Shown: positions 6,006 to 6,395 of the stretch, in pieces | Position numbering within the stretch: the first letter of the stretch is position 1 | How the letters are laid out: each line of letters begins with the position of its first letter | Assembly (NCBI GenBank): GCA_016764535.1 | Contig: JAESRR010000234.1 | Location: forward strand, 1 to 6,395 | Source of the DNA: Cohaesibacteraceae bacterium | GTDB taxonomy: Bacteria; Pseudomonadota; Alphaproteobacteria; Rhizobiales; Cohaesibacteraceae | Length of the DNA stretch: 6,395 nt | Direction of reading: 5' to 3' | The notes under the pieces: model-generated | What the model was told of the DNA's origin: nothing | The model's database searches: none | What the model saw: only the letters and a program-made list of their open reading frames with translations | Program-made: the position numbers and the translations under genes

Positions 6006-6020
6006 GATATTATCAATATC
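6006..6020. promoter_or_regulatory. Inverted repeat upstream of the YqiJ-like gene
   Basis: GATATT-ATC-AATATC is a perfect 6-bp inverted repeat with a 3-nt spacer, 70-84 nt before the ATG at 6090. It overlaps a TTGATA (6004-6009) that resembles a -35 element, with TAAAAT 15 nt downstream, a short spacing. It could be an operator, or chance in AT-rich DNA. Confidence 0.25.
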
Positions 6021-6071
6021 GACATAAAATCAATTAGTTAATCTTTATGTATGTGTTACAAAACTGATTTT

Positions 6072-6079
6072 TAGGAGGT
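6072..6079 (+). promoter_or_regulatory. Strong Shine-Dalgarno sequence for the YqiJ-like gene
   Basis: TAGGAGGT is nearly a full match to the anti-Shine-Dalgarno. It lies 11 nt upstream of the ATG at 6090, a slightly long spacing. It supports 6090 as the start and marks this as a separately translated gene. Confidence 0.75.
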
Positions 6080-6089
6080 TACGTCATTA

Positions 6090-6395
6090 ATGCTGGATTT
6101 CATTCTTCATCCAAACAACCTGGTTTTTTCAGGTGCTCTTGTTTTTGTTTTATTTATAGGCTTGGCAGAGGTTCTGGGTGCTGGAGGATTATTTTCAGAA
6201 AGTGATGTGGATGTCGATATGGATGTCGATGTTGACCTGGATCTGGATCTTGTTTCAGTAGCGGCCGGAGACACAGCAGGTTCAGAAGGCTTTTCGTTTT
6301 CTCCCTTTTCCTGGCTTAATGTTGGGCGATTACCACTTCTAATATTTCTTGTTGTTGCGCTTTCAAGTTTTGGGATTGTCGGACTTGTTGGTCAA
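6090..6395 (+). CDS. YqiJ-like OB-fold membrane protein (DUF1449 family), N-terminal part
   Basis: The first 102 codons are in the window and the frame is still open at the end. The start is MLDFILHPNNLVFSGALVFV, with a hydrophobic segment at about residues 11-30, an acidic loop with a Gly/Ser-rich follow-up (38-72), SWLNVGRLPLL (74-84), then a second hydrophobic segment (about 81-101). This order (short N-terminus, TM, Asp-rich linker, conserved GR-P motif leading into a second TM) matches YqiJ-type inner-membrane proteins, which carry a C-terminal cytoplasmic OB-fold-like domain. In E. coli and many bacteria the next gene encodes the flotillin YqiK, and a membrane-organising role is assumed for the pair. 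The OB fold and any flotillin lie beyond the window, so the call rests on the N-terminus alone. Confidence 0.75.
   Translation, partial: MLDFILHPNNLVFSGALVFVLFIGLAEVLGAGGLFSESDVDVDMDVDVDLDLDLVSVAAGDTAGSEGFSFSPFSWLNVGRLPLLIFLVVALSSFGIVGLVGQ
6204..6251 (+). repeat. Eight tandem Asp-hydrophobic codon pairs in the YqiJ-like gene
   Basis: Codons 39-54 read DVDVDMDVDVDLDLDL, a strict Asp/hydrophobic alternation built from hexamers of the form GAY-NTN (GATGTG, GATGTC, GATATG, GATGTC and so on). At DNA level it is an imperfect 6-bp repeat, so copy number may vary between strains. In protein it forms the acidic linker between the two membrane segments. Confidence 0.8.

Noticed and set aside
1..6395. 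tRNA, rRNA, CRISPR array, insertion sequence or attachment-site repeats
   Set aside because: No cloverleaf, no regularly spaced direct repeats, no transposase motif and no terminal inverted repeats were seen on either strand.

Overview
The window looks like chromosomal DNA of moderate GC from an alphaproteobacterium, perhaps Rhizobiales-like. This rests on remembered resemblance of the LysR, dihydropyrimidinase-like and DHDPS-like proteins to alphaproteobacterial families, so it is an inference. No phage, plasmid, insertion sequence, CRISPR or RNA gene signal was recognised.

Layout: (1) Positions 2-313, plus strand, hold the last 103 codons of a class V aminotransferase of the alanine/serine/ureidoglycine-glyoxylate type, convergent with what follows. 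(2) Positions 5162 down to 335, minus strand, hold five tightly packed genes in the order DHDPS/aldolase-like lyase, short-chain dehydrogenase (SDR), D-hydantoinase/dihydropyrimidinase-like amidohydrolase, Asp/Glu/hydantoin racemase, and LysR regulator. Junctions are an 11-nt overlap, a 9-nt gap with a Shine-Dalgarno abutting the stop codon, an ATGA overlap, and a 40-nt gap. This is strong evidence for one operon carrying its own regulator. (3) Positions about 5200-5670 are an AT-rich, mostly non-coding region that probably holds the operon promoter and LysR sites. (4) Positions 5674-5946, plus strand, hold a small unrecognised open frame that may be a real protein or a remnant. (5) Positions 6090-6395, plus strand, hold the start of a membrane protein of the YqiJ/OB-fold (DUF1449) type, behind a strong ribosome binding site.

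How the genes may work together (inference): the hydantoinase would open a cyclic ureide or imide to an N-carbamoyl-type product. The racemase would epimerise a hydantoin or amino-acid-type centre. The SDR and the Schiff-base lyase would process the resulting keto or hydroxy acid. The LysR protein would sense the substrate or an intermediate. No N-carbamoylase and no transporter lies in the window. The lyase and the SDR both lack residues standard in their best-known relatives (the Thr/Tyr proton relay and substrate Arg of DapA; Tyr-x-x-x-Lys of classical SDRs). The pathway is therefore not lysine synthesis or ordinary fatty-acid reduction, and its substrate is unknown. This operon is the most interesting object in the window.
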